Origin: Lutraria lutraria
Taxonomy: Eukaryota > Mollusca > Bivalvia > Venerida > Mactridae
DNA: 64,000 bases
Direction of reading: 5' to 3'
Assembly: GCA_964023205.1 (NCBI GenBank)
Contig: OZ026844.1
Span: 11,828,790-11,892,789, forward strand
The notes beneath the pieces are model-generated. The model saw only the letters and a program-made list of their open reading frames with translations. It had not been told where the DNA came from and ran no database searches. Numbering within the stretch: the stretch's first letter is position 1; each line of letters opens with the position of its first letter. Below, piece by piece: positions 26,901 to 41,900 of the stretch. The position numbers and the translations under genes were made by a program.

Positions 26901-29900
26901 TTTCAGACAAATTTGACACGACAAAAAAAAATAGGTCCAAACAAACAAAACAGAAAAAAGAATCTCAAGAAAATTATTGAACAAGATGTGTTTTAGAAAC
27001 ATAATGTCACCTCAAAGTGACTGTAACCTATCAACCTTAAAATGGACAAATCCTGTAGAAAACATAAGGAACCAACATTTGAAGTTTGGTGACTGTAGGT
27101 AGAATCGTTTTGATTTTATAGGCAAGGTTAAAGTTTGGTACAAACAGACATACAGGCTAAAAACAATATATCCCAATCTATCGATACAGAGGCATAAAAA
27201 ATTGACAAAATATTTTTTTGGGTTGATAGATTTTTGAATGAGTTGATTGTGTAACTGCAAACCAAACTTTAAGGGATGGATAGGACTTCAGTATTATCAT
27301 GGCATGTTCTAATTGGCAGGTGAATGAAAACTAGGAATAAGCCAAAGCACAAAAGCTACAAAAGAAGCAACTGTAATATCAATTCACTCGAACATTGATA
27401 TACAACAACAGTCAAACCTGTGAACAAAGGCCATCCTTGTGATAGGCAACATGTGGCCTTAATTGACAGGTGGCCTTTAATAGGAGGTCATTTCGTTTTA
27501 AATAATCAATGAAGGTTTTTAAAAAAATAGGCTTTATTCACAAGGTGGCCTTTATTCGGATATGGCTGCTAACTCTTGTTTGACTGTACATAAACTATAT
27601 GTGATGATTGTAAGATGTCTGAGTCTATGTTTGGTTGTGATATTATACACTTGACTGGTATAGATTCAGATGTCACACCACTATATCAGACTGTGCTATA
27701 CCATCCAACATTCATCTATTATGTAAGAACACTGCTTGTAAAGACATGGCTACCACTTTTGTTCAGTGAAATATCTGTATCCAATAATACATGATTTTAT
27801 TTACGAGAAGAATTTCACTTCGAAAGTTTTACATATTGATTGAGTTTTCTGAAGAGGTTCACAGTCTTGAATCCATACAAACTTTGTCCATTAATCAAAC
27901 TAGATATATATTTTGTACAAACATGTTGTATAGAAGTAATTTATATGTAGTTTATATTCCACAATGTTCTGATGGTAAATGTTTGTGATGGTGTATGGGA
28001 AATGTTTTCATCTAGAAAGTAACCAGTTCATACATACATTGTATATATACATAGCATTTCTTATCACTGGGGTTTAATATCACACTAACAACCAGATGGT
28101 GGAGAAAGAAGAAAGATCCATGGTCTAAAATCGACCTTCACTAAGCTGACTGGATAGCTTCCTCACATATAAAATCTGTCTGGTCTTGGGTGGGATTTGA
28201 ACCAATAGCAATAAGGGGCAGGTGATTAATAGTATGTGACTAGAACCAAAACCACACAGGCCCCTTTAGTAATGAAATATACAGATGACACATTCAGATG
28301 AGTCAAAATCACACAATGTACCATCAGATTTCAGAAAGAAATTTAAAAATTATTATCCAATGTCAGCATTTCACTCTTTCTAACTTCTTTGAATAAGTAA
28401 TTTAATTTTGAAGCAGATATCGTTTGTTTGATCACACAGATGTTAAAGTTTTAAGGAAATCAACATGTAATAACATAGCAGTAACCATACAAGTACAGTA
28501 TACAAACAGTATGGACAACCCTCAAATGTGTACAAGTATAAAATAATTACCATTAGTGCCTACAGCATCTTCTATAATATATGTATCCCCCCAGTATACA
28601 TGTATGGGTGCATGATACATGCCATTGGTGTAAGATGATGGCACCATCTGAAAACAGAGTAAACAAACAAATCTTGTATTCTGTCGCCGTACAATAAAAT
28701 ATTATAGTCAATGTAGACAGCAACAAAACCCACTTCAAACAGTTTAACTGTTTGGAATCTCCTCCACAATATAAGTGTGTTTCCACATACAGTGCTAGGG
28801 GGTCCTTGGTTCAATCCTTGGTCAGTGCCAGTAATTGTTCTCCTTTACTTTACAATCTTACGCACAGATTCAATTAAGGACCAGAAAGTAAAGCTGCCTG
28901 TATAAATAAAGGAACAAAATACAGAATCATCTGAAGGTAATAATTATATAATACCTGTAATTCTAAAATATAGAACATTATTTGTGATGCATCATTAATG
29001 CATAATTGGGACCACTAAAACACTACTGATGACAATAGCAGAAGCCACATAACATGTTAGGAGAGTAAAAAACAAACAATATATAATCAATTATTATCCA
29101 ATTATAACCAGTATGAGGCTCAAGCAAACTAAAACGGGGTATCACAGTGCTGTAGAAAATGGCAAAACAATTTTTCATAGAATAAATATAGATTTTCTTC
29201 CCAAAACTTCATCCTAGAAAGCTACAGTTTTGGTCTTTGAAGCATGAAAAACTTGACTTATCTGTAAGAAAATCAAATTTCACAGGTAATTAGTTAGGAT
29301 ATCAAATACTCTTAGATGTGTATAGCAGTATAAATACACAGGAAATATTCCACAATAAGTCTTTGTGATGCTTGAATGATAGGAGATTATAAATGATAAT
29401 ATGAATGCTTTGTTCGTATTGCACCTAAACTGTTTCCATAAAGAATCTACAATCAGCATTCTTCACATTTCAGACAGGATTTAAATAAATATGATTTGAC
29501 AAGAAAAGTTAGCTGGCATATTGCTAATTGGCAACACTTGAACTTGTACTATAGATTTTGACTTTGTTTGAAATAAAAAAGTTTCTACATCCTTCTTGAA
29601 ACATATTTAAAGTACATATTTAAGTACTAACATTAACTTATCTTTTACAATGCCAGAAATGTCAAAGTTTAATGTATAAATATACTGACTCAGCTTCTAA
29701 CTGAAGAATTTAATCTTCAAGTATCACAATAAACCTGGCTTGTTTTACATAAAATAAACGATATCAACCAAATAAACAGCAGTATATTGATAAAACACAT
29801 GTCTTCAAAGAATTCCAAGTTCAGAAAATTAAGTAGATGTCACTATATCAATTTACTTGAGGAATCCATCAAGGCAAAATATGATACCAGAATTGTTAAC

Positions 29901-32900
29901 TTCACCAGTCAGTTGAAGATATCTGTCTGACATTTTAAATATCTACACAGACCCTACTGCAGTAAAACTAAATGGATTTTAATGCATAAAAAATATCAGT
30001 AGCCAAAATTTATCTCCCAACATACTCAAGTTTCCACTATAATTTCAGGGTTTTATTGAAAAGTTAAGTAATAAAAACAAAATGGTTACAAATTTGATAC
30101 ACTAAGATACTTCAACTGATGTATTTGTAATAAAGTGACAATTAGAAGCAGTAGTAAGGTATATAAATGACAAACACTTGTTGTTCAAACATGTGAGTAT
30201 AAAACATATCAATGAAATGATGCATGAATTCCAGAAATGTAATTCTAACTACCGCTTACATTTGTGACAACATGTAAAAGGTCTTGAACACTTTTTATAT
30301 TAAGAAGTTAGATATAGTCTGTTCAGCAAGTTGATTACATGTTGAATATAGACCAGCTAGGTCATTGTGAGGATATTGGTTCAGTTTAATGTAAAGCAGT
30401 TCACATGAAGTATGAAACATATGGCATGTTCTCAGTGTGAAGAAAGCAGGTGCTAGCAGATAAAATTTCTTTTTATGTTTCAGAGGAAACTATGAATTAA
30501 AGAATTCCCTTTGAAAAAATGACATTTTCATGACAATAGTGTCTCGTCGAGACACTAACTCTAGTATTTTAGATAGAAATAGAAGTATGTTATACCTATA
30601 AATACTAAACTTAATTGCTTATTAATTGGTCTTCTTTTTCTGCAGGCCATATTTAGAGTAAATTCAAAATAGTATGACACCAGGTAGTAAAAAGGGTTGA
30701 ATATGTATTTTCCAAATCTTAATTACAAATTATATCACTTTTATCAATCAAGGATTATCACAGATTACCAAAAATGACCCAAAACTCATATACAGTACAA
30801 CCTCACCAGAGCAGCCCTCTCATGTGCAACAACCTCTCAACAACAACATGGTTTTGCTACTCCCATGGGGTGTTGGTTGCTTTGGAGAGGTTGCACTGTA
30901 TACCCAAAAAGATATCAGTTAAATAGTAATTAGTAAAACTTTCAGGTTAAGACTAGCTTTGGACCAAAAATATCAAAATATAATCAAACTGATAGAGAAA
31001 AACTGATAACCAGTCCTTAATAAGATGGTCTTTATAATGGGATGGTCTTTATAATGGAATGGTCTTTATAATGGGATGGTCTTTATAATGAAATGGTCAT
31101 TGAATGAGGTTTCACTGTACAATCAATACAGAATAAAACTTGTTACACATGTTCCAGCACTTATTAGAAACTAATTGGTTTCAACTTATAGCAAACTGTG
31201 ATGGAAAATTCAAATTAGACACAAGAACTGAACAGTGTATTTAAATTACCTGACAAAGTGGCGTTATTTGAAGGCTATGAGCAGCCAGGTGTGAAATAAC
31301 TTACCATGACTTGTAGTTCACACACCAGACTACCGTCACTACCCAGGGAACCATTACTCTTGTACTCCACGCCTCCAACTCTCACATGACAAGTATACTT
31401 CAAATTCAGTGGCTATAAAACAGGAAACAATTGATTAAATCTCCGGTAATTAAACATAAATTACACTGAATCACTCTCATTCGCATGCAGTATATTGATT
31501 TTATTCTCTTTGAAGAATTTAATGAAATTGAAATTATAAATTGCACAAACTTGTCATGTACTGAGCACATTGTGTGTCATTGTGTGTGGATCATGGCAAT
31601 GTATGCTCTCTAATTAGGCCTTGCAGATGAATTTATTGAGAGGAAAAACTGTACAGTAAAACAATACAAATTAATCTTGCTGAATATTGCTTGAATTTAA
31701 TGCAGAAGGAGACATACACAGAACAAGTAAATGTCACACTCTATTCAGATAATTGAATATTCTATACCATTTTGATATTTGACAAATTGAAAATAATGAA
31801 ATTCATCATCAGTAATTCCCACACTACAATATCCGCTATATTACAATTTATCTATTTAATGAATACATACAGAAAATTCAGTGATAGTACATGACAAGCA
31901 GAACGGACATGGCTCCAAGCCAATTTCACACTTTCTATCAGATCATTAATCATATTGAATAATTAATGAAATTCTGTCACAGTCCAGAACTCAAGATGAT
32001 GGTAACAAACAGTGTACCAGTCTGGCAGAGAAAAAATCAGAGACACAATGACTGATAATGCTCTTTATGATATAATAATTATTACATGTTTATATTTATT
32101 TACTACCAATTATGACCATTCAGGCAAGGGAGACAATCACATTTTAAAAATAAATCAAGGGAAATAATCCAATCAATATTGGTGACAAACAAAAAGGCAA
32201 CATAAATGCAGAAGTATCTATAAATACCTGAGGGAAGTTTCTGCCTCGGATGACAACATCTTTATTCACACCCTGTGGTACATATATAGTACCTGTCCTT
32301 TCATTATCAATACGGGGACAATGTAGTGGTCCCTTCATTCCAGTCCGTGATGAAATCCTCTGAAAAAATACATTATAAACTGAATCTCTACAACAAGTTT
32401 GTCACATTCAGATAAAAACACAAATAAATCACATACTTAAAGAATTATTCCAACAGTTATAAAAACACAAACATCAATAATGTAAAATTGCTATCACAAA
32501 TAAAAATCAAAATTTAAAAACCTCTTAACATTCAAAATTTACAGTACCATTTAATTTGCAACTACATATCTTAACAGAAAATTTCTTAATTTTGATTTAT
32601 GAATATAACTTTGGCTGACAGATTTTAAGAAACACAATAAAATGTGTATCTTGGCAACCAAGTCACATAGAAATGCGATCTTTGGTGAAAGCAAGACATT
32701 ATACAGACTCAAGTTTACTTAACGAGTATCATTTACGGATGTCCCTAATCAGTAATTTCACCTACTGACCATGAGGTGCTTCTGTCATACAACTTTATAA
32801 CATACCCTATGATACTTACAACTATACAACATAAAGCACAAAGTGTTACCATATATAGTGTATAAAAACATAGAGATGTGAAATTTTGCTTATAAAATGT

Positions 32901-35900
32901 ACAATATATTGTGTCATGACTGTGTGCTTAAGATATAGAAATAATGTACTACAAATTGGTACAAATTGATAAAATAGACTAACACATGACAAGAACACAT
33001 ACATTTATACAATGTAATATTTACAGTACTTTTATAGTAGACTATATAACTTATATTTATAATGGCGTGTTATGTTTTACAACAAATTACATGACAACAT
33101 GATTTTTTTCTTTATTATTATCGAGATAAATTGAAAAAAATATTTAGAAATATTTTAAAACTGATAAAATGTTAGTAGAAACTGTTTTTTGTTAGTTAAA
33201 ATGATAATCTTCTACAGCTTATGGTTTTATTAATTGCAACAAAAAAGTCTAGTATAAATAACGCTCAAGTTAACCATGAAAATACCTGTCTAAAAAACAA
33301 GTGATAGGAAATGTCACAATACCAGGTTTTCATTCTTCATACACTTATCCCATGAGAAATGTAAGAGGAGTTGCACATAGCAGAGTATCTCTTTACATAT
33401 TATATATGTGCGACATAAACAAAGGGCCATAATTCTGTCAAAAATTATCTAATCACAATTTTGACACCCAGACTAAATGTACCAGTAAACATGTTGACAA
33501 TAGTTATCTTAGTCCCTTGAGAAATGTAGAAGGAGTTATGCACAGAAGAGTATTTCTCTATTACATATGCACAAAAATAAACAAAGGGGCCATAATTCAA
33601 CCAAAGATGTTCATATCACAAAATATGTTCTAGGTACTTGGTGACAATAATTCTGTGAAAGTCTGGTTGAAATCCCTAGCTAAAAGTAGGAGATATAGGA
33701 CATAGAAGAAATGATAGACGCTCAAACTGACCAACAATCGACAATCTAACAACTCAATATTTTCCATTAGAAAGCCTGGTTAAAAATCACATACAAAATA
33801 AAATGTAATCTGAACTTCACACATATGATTACTTTATTAATACTAATGTAAGTTATATCCTAACAGTCAGTAATGGTGTAAGCATTAAGTACATTTATCA
33901 ATACCATAGTCTGCAAATACAGACAAATAACAAGTCACTATTATACAGTAATTACTTGTAAAAAATATTCCACAATGACAAGTTTTATAATTTATGAATT
34001 AATAATATGAAAATATATTACACATAAAACATATGAATTCATTTGAGGTGAAAATTGCTTATTTATTAATAACAATTATATTACCACAGCAACAGTCTGA
34101 TTTACCTAATACTGAATTTCATGATTTTTCTCACCATAAGATTTTCTTACAAATAAACACCAGTATAAAAGTGACTATAATTATGCCCACATATTGTTTG
34201 TGATATATCCAGGCATATAAAGAGAGCAAAGAAAAAAAATGAAGAAAAAAACTAGATATATGAAAAGCATAATCATATAATACATATAGAAAGAGCAGCC
34301 AGAATATATATATGTAGTTAAGCAAAGAGTGAGTAATGATGCTATAACATTTCCATGGTAACCAATAATTAATTTCCTATATTAATATCTACAGATAAAA
34401 ACTGTAAAATTTCAGTAATTAACTCAATTTCTAGAAATTCATATTTTTCAAATGCACAAGTTTCTGTTATTCTACACAACTGAATTACAAATGATAAATT
34501 TACAACTACGTTTTTTGTAGCAAAAGATGCATTCAATGACATGTCTGTATTTTTACAAAAAACAACAACAGAGTTCTAGATTTATATGATTGATAATGGT
34601 CCTACCAAATGATAACTGATAAAACATATGGAAACTTAAGTTTCATCATGAGCCTAGCTAGGTCAGTATAAATTGTATATGTAGGTATTGATAATATATG
34701 TCTGTGTTGCTTATTTACTATGTCATTAATCAGAAAAATCGACCCTTTATTGTATTATTTTCTCTATACAGAAAAATGAATGATAATTAAATATTAATTG
34801 AAAAGGTAATGTTGTGATTATTACAACCCCATGATAATATGTGAGAAACACAATGGGCAATGATTACTTTGCTTATTTACATTAGCAACACAGTACAAGT
34901 CTGTAGTGTGTCAAGGTTTTAAGTGAATTCTAGATGCTATAGAATAATACTGAGAGAATCCATCCATGTTGATAAATTGGACCTTAAAGTTCCTCTTATT
35001 TTCTCTAATAATTGTCTAAAAACTTTGGTTAGGATATGATTAAAGCTAGTCTGGAGCCTCCACAGACCTGGGTGAATCATACCTGACAATCTGTGAAACA
35101 TTTTGTATATTTGACATAAAAAATTCCTACAAAAAATCACAGACAAAATATGTAAATATTCTTGCTAGAGTCAAAATATTGTCCATTATAAAATGTTATA
35201 GCACCATATATACAATTTGTTTGTATTTATATACAGTTATACCTACATAGTTTACCTGAGTATTACGAGCAAGGCCAGAATACTGCAAGGAAAATTTTAG
35301 GGTCAACATCAAATGAGAAAAACATTCTACAGGAAACCAAACAATTATGTAGATATAAAACATTACATGGAATCAAGATATTGAAGGAACATAAACAATG
35401 CATTCAATAAACAAGACAAGTAAAACAATTACCAAGTGAAATAATAAAAAAAAATTGTCATAATACCAATCAATGCTACAATCAACATTATATTACTCTC
35501 AGATTAAAATGAACTTTTTGTGTACTTCAGACTTGTAAAAATCATACTGATTCCAGTTTTAAAGCTAGCCAATCATATAGTTATGGATTAAAAATTAGCC
35601 AATGAAATTGATTTCTGGTATAAAATTAACCAATCACATTAATTATGAATTAAAATGTAGACAATCACATTAATTTCTGATTTGAAGTTAACCAATCAGA
35701 TTGGATGAGTATTACAGGTAGACTTTAGTAATAGGTCTGGTCAATGATATATTAATACAAGAAAATGAAGTCTTTGAAACTACAAATTGACTTCTATACC
35801 ATCACCATGACTACTGAACTAAATTTGTGAAAATCTGAGATATGTCAGAGACAGAAAGAACACTATAAATTAAACATATTTTGTCTTATTCTAATATGTC

Positions 35901-38900
35901 CTGACAGACACAAAATAAATCATCTAAATAGTATACAAGACTTTATGTTTACAGACAACCATTTAACAATTTAACCATACTAATCAAAATGGCAGGAAGA
36001 ATAACTGATAACAAAAATTAACAAAAATATTCAAAGTATTCCTAAGAATAAAAAGTGGTAAAAAGTGGAAGTATGGCATTCCAGATAATATATCATTCAA
36101 TCAATTTAAATAACATGCCAAGGTCTAAAGAAGCAATGGATTCAGAAATGAGTGTACCTGCTTACTATCAAGTTAGGAGGTTCAGACCTCCTTGATTTAC
36201 GAGATTCAAAATTTGACAAGAAACATAACAATCCAGAAATGTTTGAAAACTTTCACATGATAAACCAGACTTATAATTGTAAAGATGCATAGAAGAAACT
36301 TCACGTTGGCATTCCAAAAAAGTTAAAAAGTTTGTAACTGGTTATATATGGTACATTCACAAACAATAACCACCAACTGAACATTCTGATATAACATTTT
36401 TAACTGAACATTCCCGATAACAATGCTAGCATTATATCAAGATTTCTAATGCATTGATATACTTAGCTATGATCTGTGAATGATAGAATTTCTAAAGGAG
36501 GTTTCTGTTGCTATAAGGTGAAGATTATCAACTAAGTTCTTACCGATTTGCTGAGTACAACTCCAGGTTGACAGAAGTTAATGGAATCATGAACACATCG
36601 GTTGTCATAGATACACCAATCACATGACCAACTATTGTTTGTACACTGACTACAACTGAAATATAAATTTCAAAACAGAGTAATGGATTGCACCAGAGAT
36701 TTAAATTATGTTATACATCCATGATCATATTTATGTACACATATCGAGGGCTCAGCGCAACACTGTCGTAACTTGTTCTTATTACAATATGAGTTACGAC
36801 ACTGTTGCATTGAAGCCCTGATATGTTCATCATGTATACATAGTATAGTCAAGTGTAATTAGTTGTGGATGAAGGCTATTCAAAAACTCAACAACATGTC
36901 TTTCAGACTAAATTTTTATTTTTTGAAAATACACACAATAATGATTTTAATGTTAACATTCCTTTGGTACTATATCACAGTTAAACTTAAAAGCATTCTT
37001 CTACAGTCCTTATAGATCCAGGCCGAAACAATAACCAATTAATCAGTAATGAATAAAACATCATAATTGTAATGCAACATACCTGGTAAAACTACTACAG
37101 TTGAAGTAAGTGAAGTTATGAGCCAGAAACAGCTTGCCTGTCTCACTGGAATTCAATGCTATAGTCATATTTTGACTTCCTGAAATGAACATGCACAGAA
37201 AGACCATATTATATAACAGATGAATGATTGTAAGCCTGTGTGGCTGATCAACACAGGACTTCATGATTTTACATAGATTATCATATCATTACATAGATTA
37301 TGTGGATCCCATAACCAATTTATTATTATACATTTATATAGTTTTAATGTACTCGTAGTTAGATTTGTCAGCACTTCAACAAGAACCGATGAACAAACAG
37401 AAACGACAGAATTTATAAACGACAGAAATTTAAAGCAAGATAATATAAATGTTGTACAATAAAACCAGCAAAAGCACTGAGAAAGATAAGAGTAAAAAAA
37501 AAAGTTTTACGAGGTATAACATTGTAACTATCTGGTGTTTTATAAACTCAATGTTGTAGGCATGATTTATTATAATTGTGAAAGGTATTAAAATCTTATC
37601 AACAGAACAGTTTATACTTTCTTATAATACCATGTCAAAGAATTTTAGAAGGTATTTATTTTTTGTCCTGTAAACTGAATGTTGTTGGAAACTGAATGAA
37701 AGTTTAGCTTTCGTTAGCGGTCACATGGCGCACATGAATTTGATGCTGCCCGAAGTATGTACTATGTTTTTCTACATCCGCCATGCAATTATTGTACTAG
37801 TTCTTGTTATAAGTTTCAGTGCAAGTCTATGTAGGTTCAGTTTCAATGTGTACTTTCAGTACTTTGATTTATGATGTTGTTTTGAGACATTAAGTGTAAT
37901 TTATAATAAACTCTCCAAACTTTAGAGACATTCAGAAACATCAAGAAGACAGGAATTCACTGACCTAACAGTTAAAACAATGAGTCTAGTTCATTATCCC
38001 TAATCCCTATATAACATACAACTACATTTGTATGTCCCATTAATGTGAGGTTAGGTCCACAAAACTAATTTAAGCCCACTTTAGCTTGGCAACAACCTGT
38101 TCCAATGGTAATACCCATAGGAAGACTCCAGTTTTTGTATTCCATTTTTCCATAGCGGTCACTCGCGTGGCACGCATGAATTTTTTATGTTTCTTCATCC
38201 AATTGTTAAACTAGATCCCGTTCCATGTTGCAGTGCAAGTCTATGTTCAGTTTGCATGAGTACTTGCAGTACTTTGGTAGTTTAATTCCTACAAATTGGG
38301 AGGGTTTTTGGTCGGTAGGTTTTGGGGAACATGGTATTTGGAGGTGGGTAGGTTTTGGGGAACATGGTATTTGGAGGAGGGATTTTTTGGGAAAGAAGAT
38401 ACATTAGTATTTCTAAAGGTATCCTTGTCTTAGCTATATCACTTGAAAGACAATAAACATGAACAACAGTTTTATAACTTATGCTAATTGACAAAAAATA
38501 CTGTCTACAGCTTGTAACGAGATAGTAAATATGAAGGAGACGTAAAACTCCTTTTTACCTGCTACTGTAATACCAGTTCCTCTCACATCTGGAGCTTCAC
38601 AAAACACACCATATGACCATACAGCCGCTGATGATGTTTTATTGAGTTCAGGAAATACACATGTATAATTACTGCCGTCTGGTAGCTGGTATATTGTCAA
38701 ATATAACTGGAATACATTCATAAATATTGTATTACATTGATATTGCATAATATAAAGAACAGACTTATGTAAGTATATGTAGGTGTATTACATACTCCTA
38801 TAAAGCGAAATAGAAATCTGTTAATTAATTGAGACATTATGTAACATACAAAAAAGCATTATTTAATTAAACATAAATAACTATTGAATATTTAGATCAG

Positions 38901-41900
38901 ATTCATTCAATAAATTAAATGATCATCACAATGATGGTTACAAGAGATATGGGGTTGGGGTACCAGGTATAATATGCCAGGGTACACTGAGCTGGGGTAC
39001 ATGTACCAGACACATTTTGGCATTAACAAATGATACTATGGTGGTTACAAGAGATGTTGGATTGGGGTACCAGGTATAATATGTCAGGGTACCAGAGACA
39101 CTGAGCTGGGGCACCAGACACATTTTAGTAGGAACAAATGATACTATGGTAGTTCCCAAGAAATGCAGTATTCGGGTACAAGAGACACATGGTCAGGGTA
39201 CCAGAGACAATGAACTTGGGTACCAGACACGTTTTGGTAGGAACAAATGATACTATGTTGGGAACCAGAGATGCGGAATTGGGGTACCAGTGCCATAATT
39301 ATATCCATCAGTTCTACTTACTACAGCACTAGCAGATACAGAAACAGTTCTAGGGGATACATCAGTTATAACGACACAAGTCTGTCCTGGTGGTCCATAC
39401 AACCATCTATCACTGGCGGAGACACAATGTTGTTGTTGTGTACATCTGGAAACAGACAATCATAATTACTATCTTTTATTCCTATATATAAATTTTCTTA
39501 TATTGTTTTGACTTTCTTTATGAAATCAGACCAAAATGTCATATAAATCAACAGAGTAGTATGTGATTTATTTGAGTTTTACGCCCCTTTTCAACAGTCA
39601 AGAGTCATATGAGGCAGGCAATTCATCAAACCATCTTTGACTCCCATCCTCCGAAAGCAACTGCCTACTTTCTCACATAAAGAGACAATCATGGTCGATA
39701 CCATTACTCAAACCCATGACCTTCTATCAATGAGAGGATACAGTGATTTGAAGTCAGTGACCTCAACCACTTGACCACGGAGGCGGGTCTATGTAATGTA
39801 CGTAATAGCTACAAGTCAAACATGATTGTTGTAAGTTATGGAGATAAAAAATAATTTCTATTTTGTTCAGTAATTTCAAGCACGTAAACACACTGACAGA
39901 AATACAAACTTAGACATGATCCAATACAGACAGGATAACTAAGTCGGCAGAATTCAAATTGATAATACAATTTTCTTTAACCAGTTTACCATACTGCCTT
40001 GTAGAATAATTATAGATATTTGAAAGAATTGCCTAGACAATACTGACTGATTGTAAATGATGCAAGTGTTGATTATCTTGTACAGCAATACAAAGAGAGA
40101 TAATCTGTTGTCAGTACAGCTACATCAAACTTAGAATGTATTCTCTGGTACAGTTCACAACAGAAAACTTATCCAGTGATCCTTCATGGCATACACTTGC
40201 TTCAAGTTACATAAATGCCTAACATAACAAATTTAAATAATGTAAGCATCTCCCTGACGGAATTTATGACGTATCCATATCGATAAACAACGAAACGTGG
40301 AAAATAATGGATTACACAGAATTAAACAAACTTTCCTGTGACATAGATTTATGAGTTTTACTATAGAGTTTACTGTGGAGATATTGAAGTTCATTATATA
40401 TACACAACAGTAAACATTATACATCAACTTTAGTTATGATATTTTATAATAACAAGAGAAATATTTCGCATTGCAACATAACAGAATATTCAATCATTTT
40501 GTAATGTTTTACATGATAAGCACTTTCAGAATATTACCAACACAGCTTGTCACACGAGTGACAAATACTCCCACACACTGCTTTCACAGAGTATGTAGTA
40601 TACAGGTTTTTCAGAAATATTATTAGTGATTATTTAAAGATGTAAACTTGATTTCTTTCAAGAGGCAGTTTTACTCAGATTCTTACACATTCATACCAAG
40701 TTTTTCCGAAATCGATCAATATGACAAAGTTACTGTCCAGAAACAAAAAATATACAAAAATGTTTTACATAAAGCCATTAAGTGTGACCTTGACCTGGTT
40801 CTTTCAGTCACATGTATGATGAAGAATCAAGATGAAACAGATGGAGAAGGTCATCTGATGGACTGTAGTATAAAGTCAGTATTACCAACATTACAAATGC
40901 TTAATTCATAGCATTAAAAAAACTTCAATTCCTTCAAACCATAGAATGATTACAGAAGAACATTTGATGTGATAGAATTAACATTAAGCAGTTGACACTG
41001 AGCATCACAGATGACACACCACGGTCACATGAGGACAAACACAAAGCCAACAGTGTTGCCAAGTTGTACAACAATTACTGACATCAACCTGTTGGTTCTA
41101 CTTGATAAAACATCTGATTAAGATCATCTAGTACATCAATCAATACTTAATTAACAAGTCCCATTAAAATATTCAGTCATATTCAAATGAAACGACCGTT
41201 TAATTAAAAACACAACAAAAGCCATCAGACATAACTTTTGATTACTATATTGTAACAGTAAAATAATCATCTAGTTACAATGTAGAGGCAAGTGTCACAC
41301 AGATGTCATAAAAATCGTTCAACCAGATGACTGACGGTAGGCTTTTTTCCCCCAATGGTACGCAGAATAGAACAAATACTGCAAGAACATTGCTAGAGGA
41401 AATCAGGGGAGATCTTGAACATTGGAATTCATTACTGACTGTATTTTGACATTTAATTAAACTGTATTTTGAAATATTCCACAAAGATGACACTTATTAC
41501 ATAAAATCATCAATAAAGCAGAATACTAGAATTCATTTTCAACCATATCCTAGGAGATTGTTGCGTAGAATACAAAAGCGGCTCTCATTATTTTCTTATG
41601 ATATAAAAATTCTGAACAAATGATGGGAAATTCAAAAAGGATCATTTCCCCAATAACTGTTGAGAATATTTCAATTGATTAAAATATAAAACAATTCAGG
41701 ATTTCCAGGTTTTTTGTAAGAAATCCTTGATAATTTGATACTTTTTACTGTCAAATGACAAAAATTTGATATGAAAAAAAAAACTCATTATATTTAGAAA
41801 ATAAGTTTCTAACAGAAGTGAGAATCTTCTAAGTCTGATGTAGAAGTACATAAATCTGAAAGTTGTTATTTCTAACATTAGCACTTTATGGAAAACGACA

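Larger units (their letters stand above)
28648..31304 (-). other. Plexin intron v9-v10
   Basis: 2.7 kb. Apart from the MITE at 30790 and the 17-bp repeat at 31024, it holds a short tRNA-like scrap near 28775-28830 (CTTGGTTCAATCCTTGG). The rest is AT-rich unique sequence. Confidence 0.7.

Noticed and set aside
40648..40911. 87-codon open frame (+)
   Set aside because: Sequence matches the pattern of a decayed interspersed repeat with the ACCTTGACCT motif.
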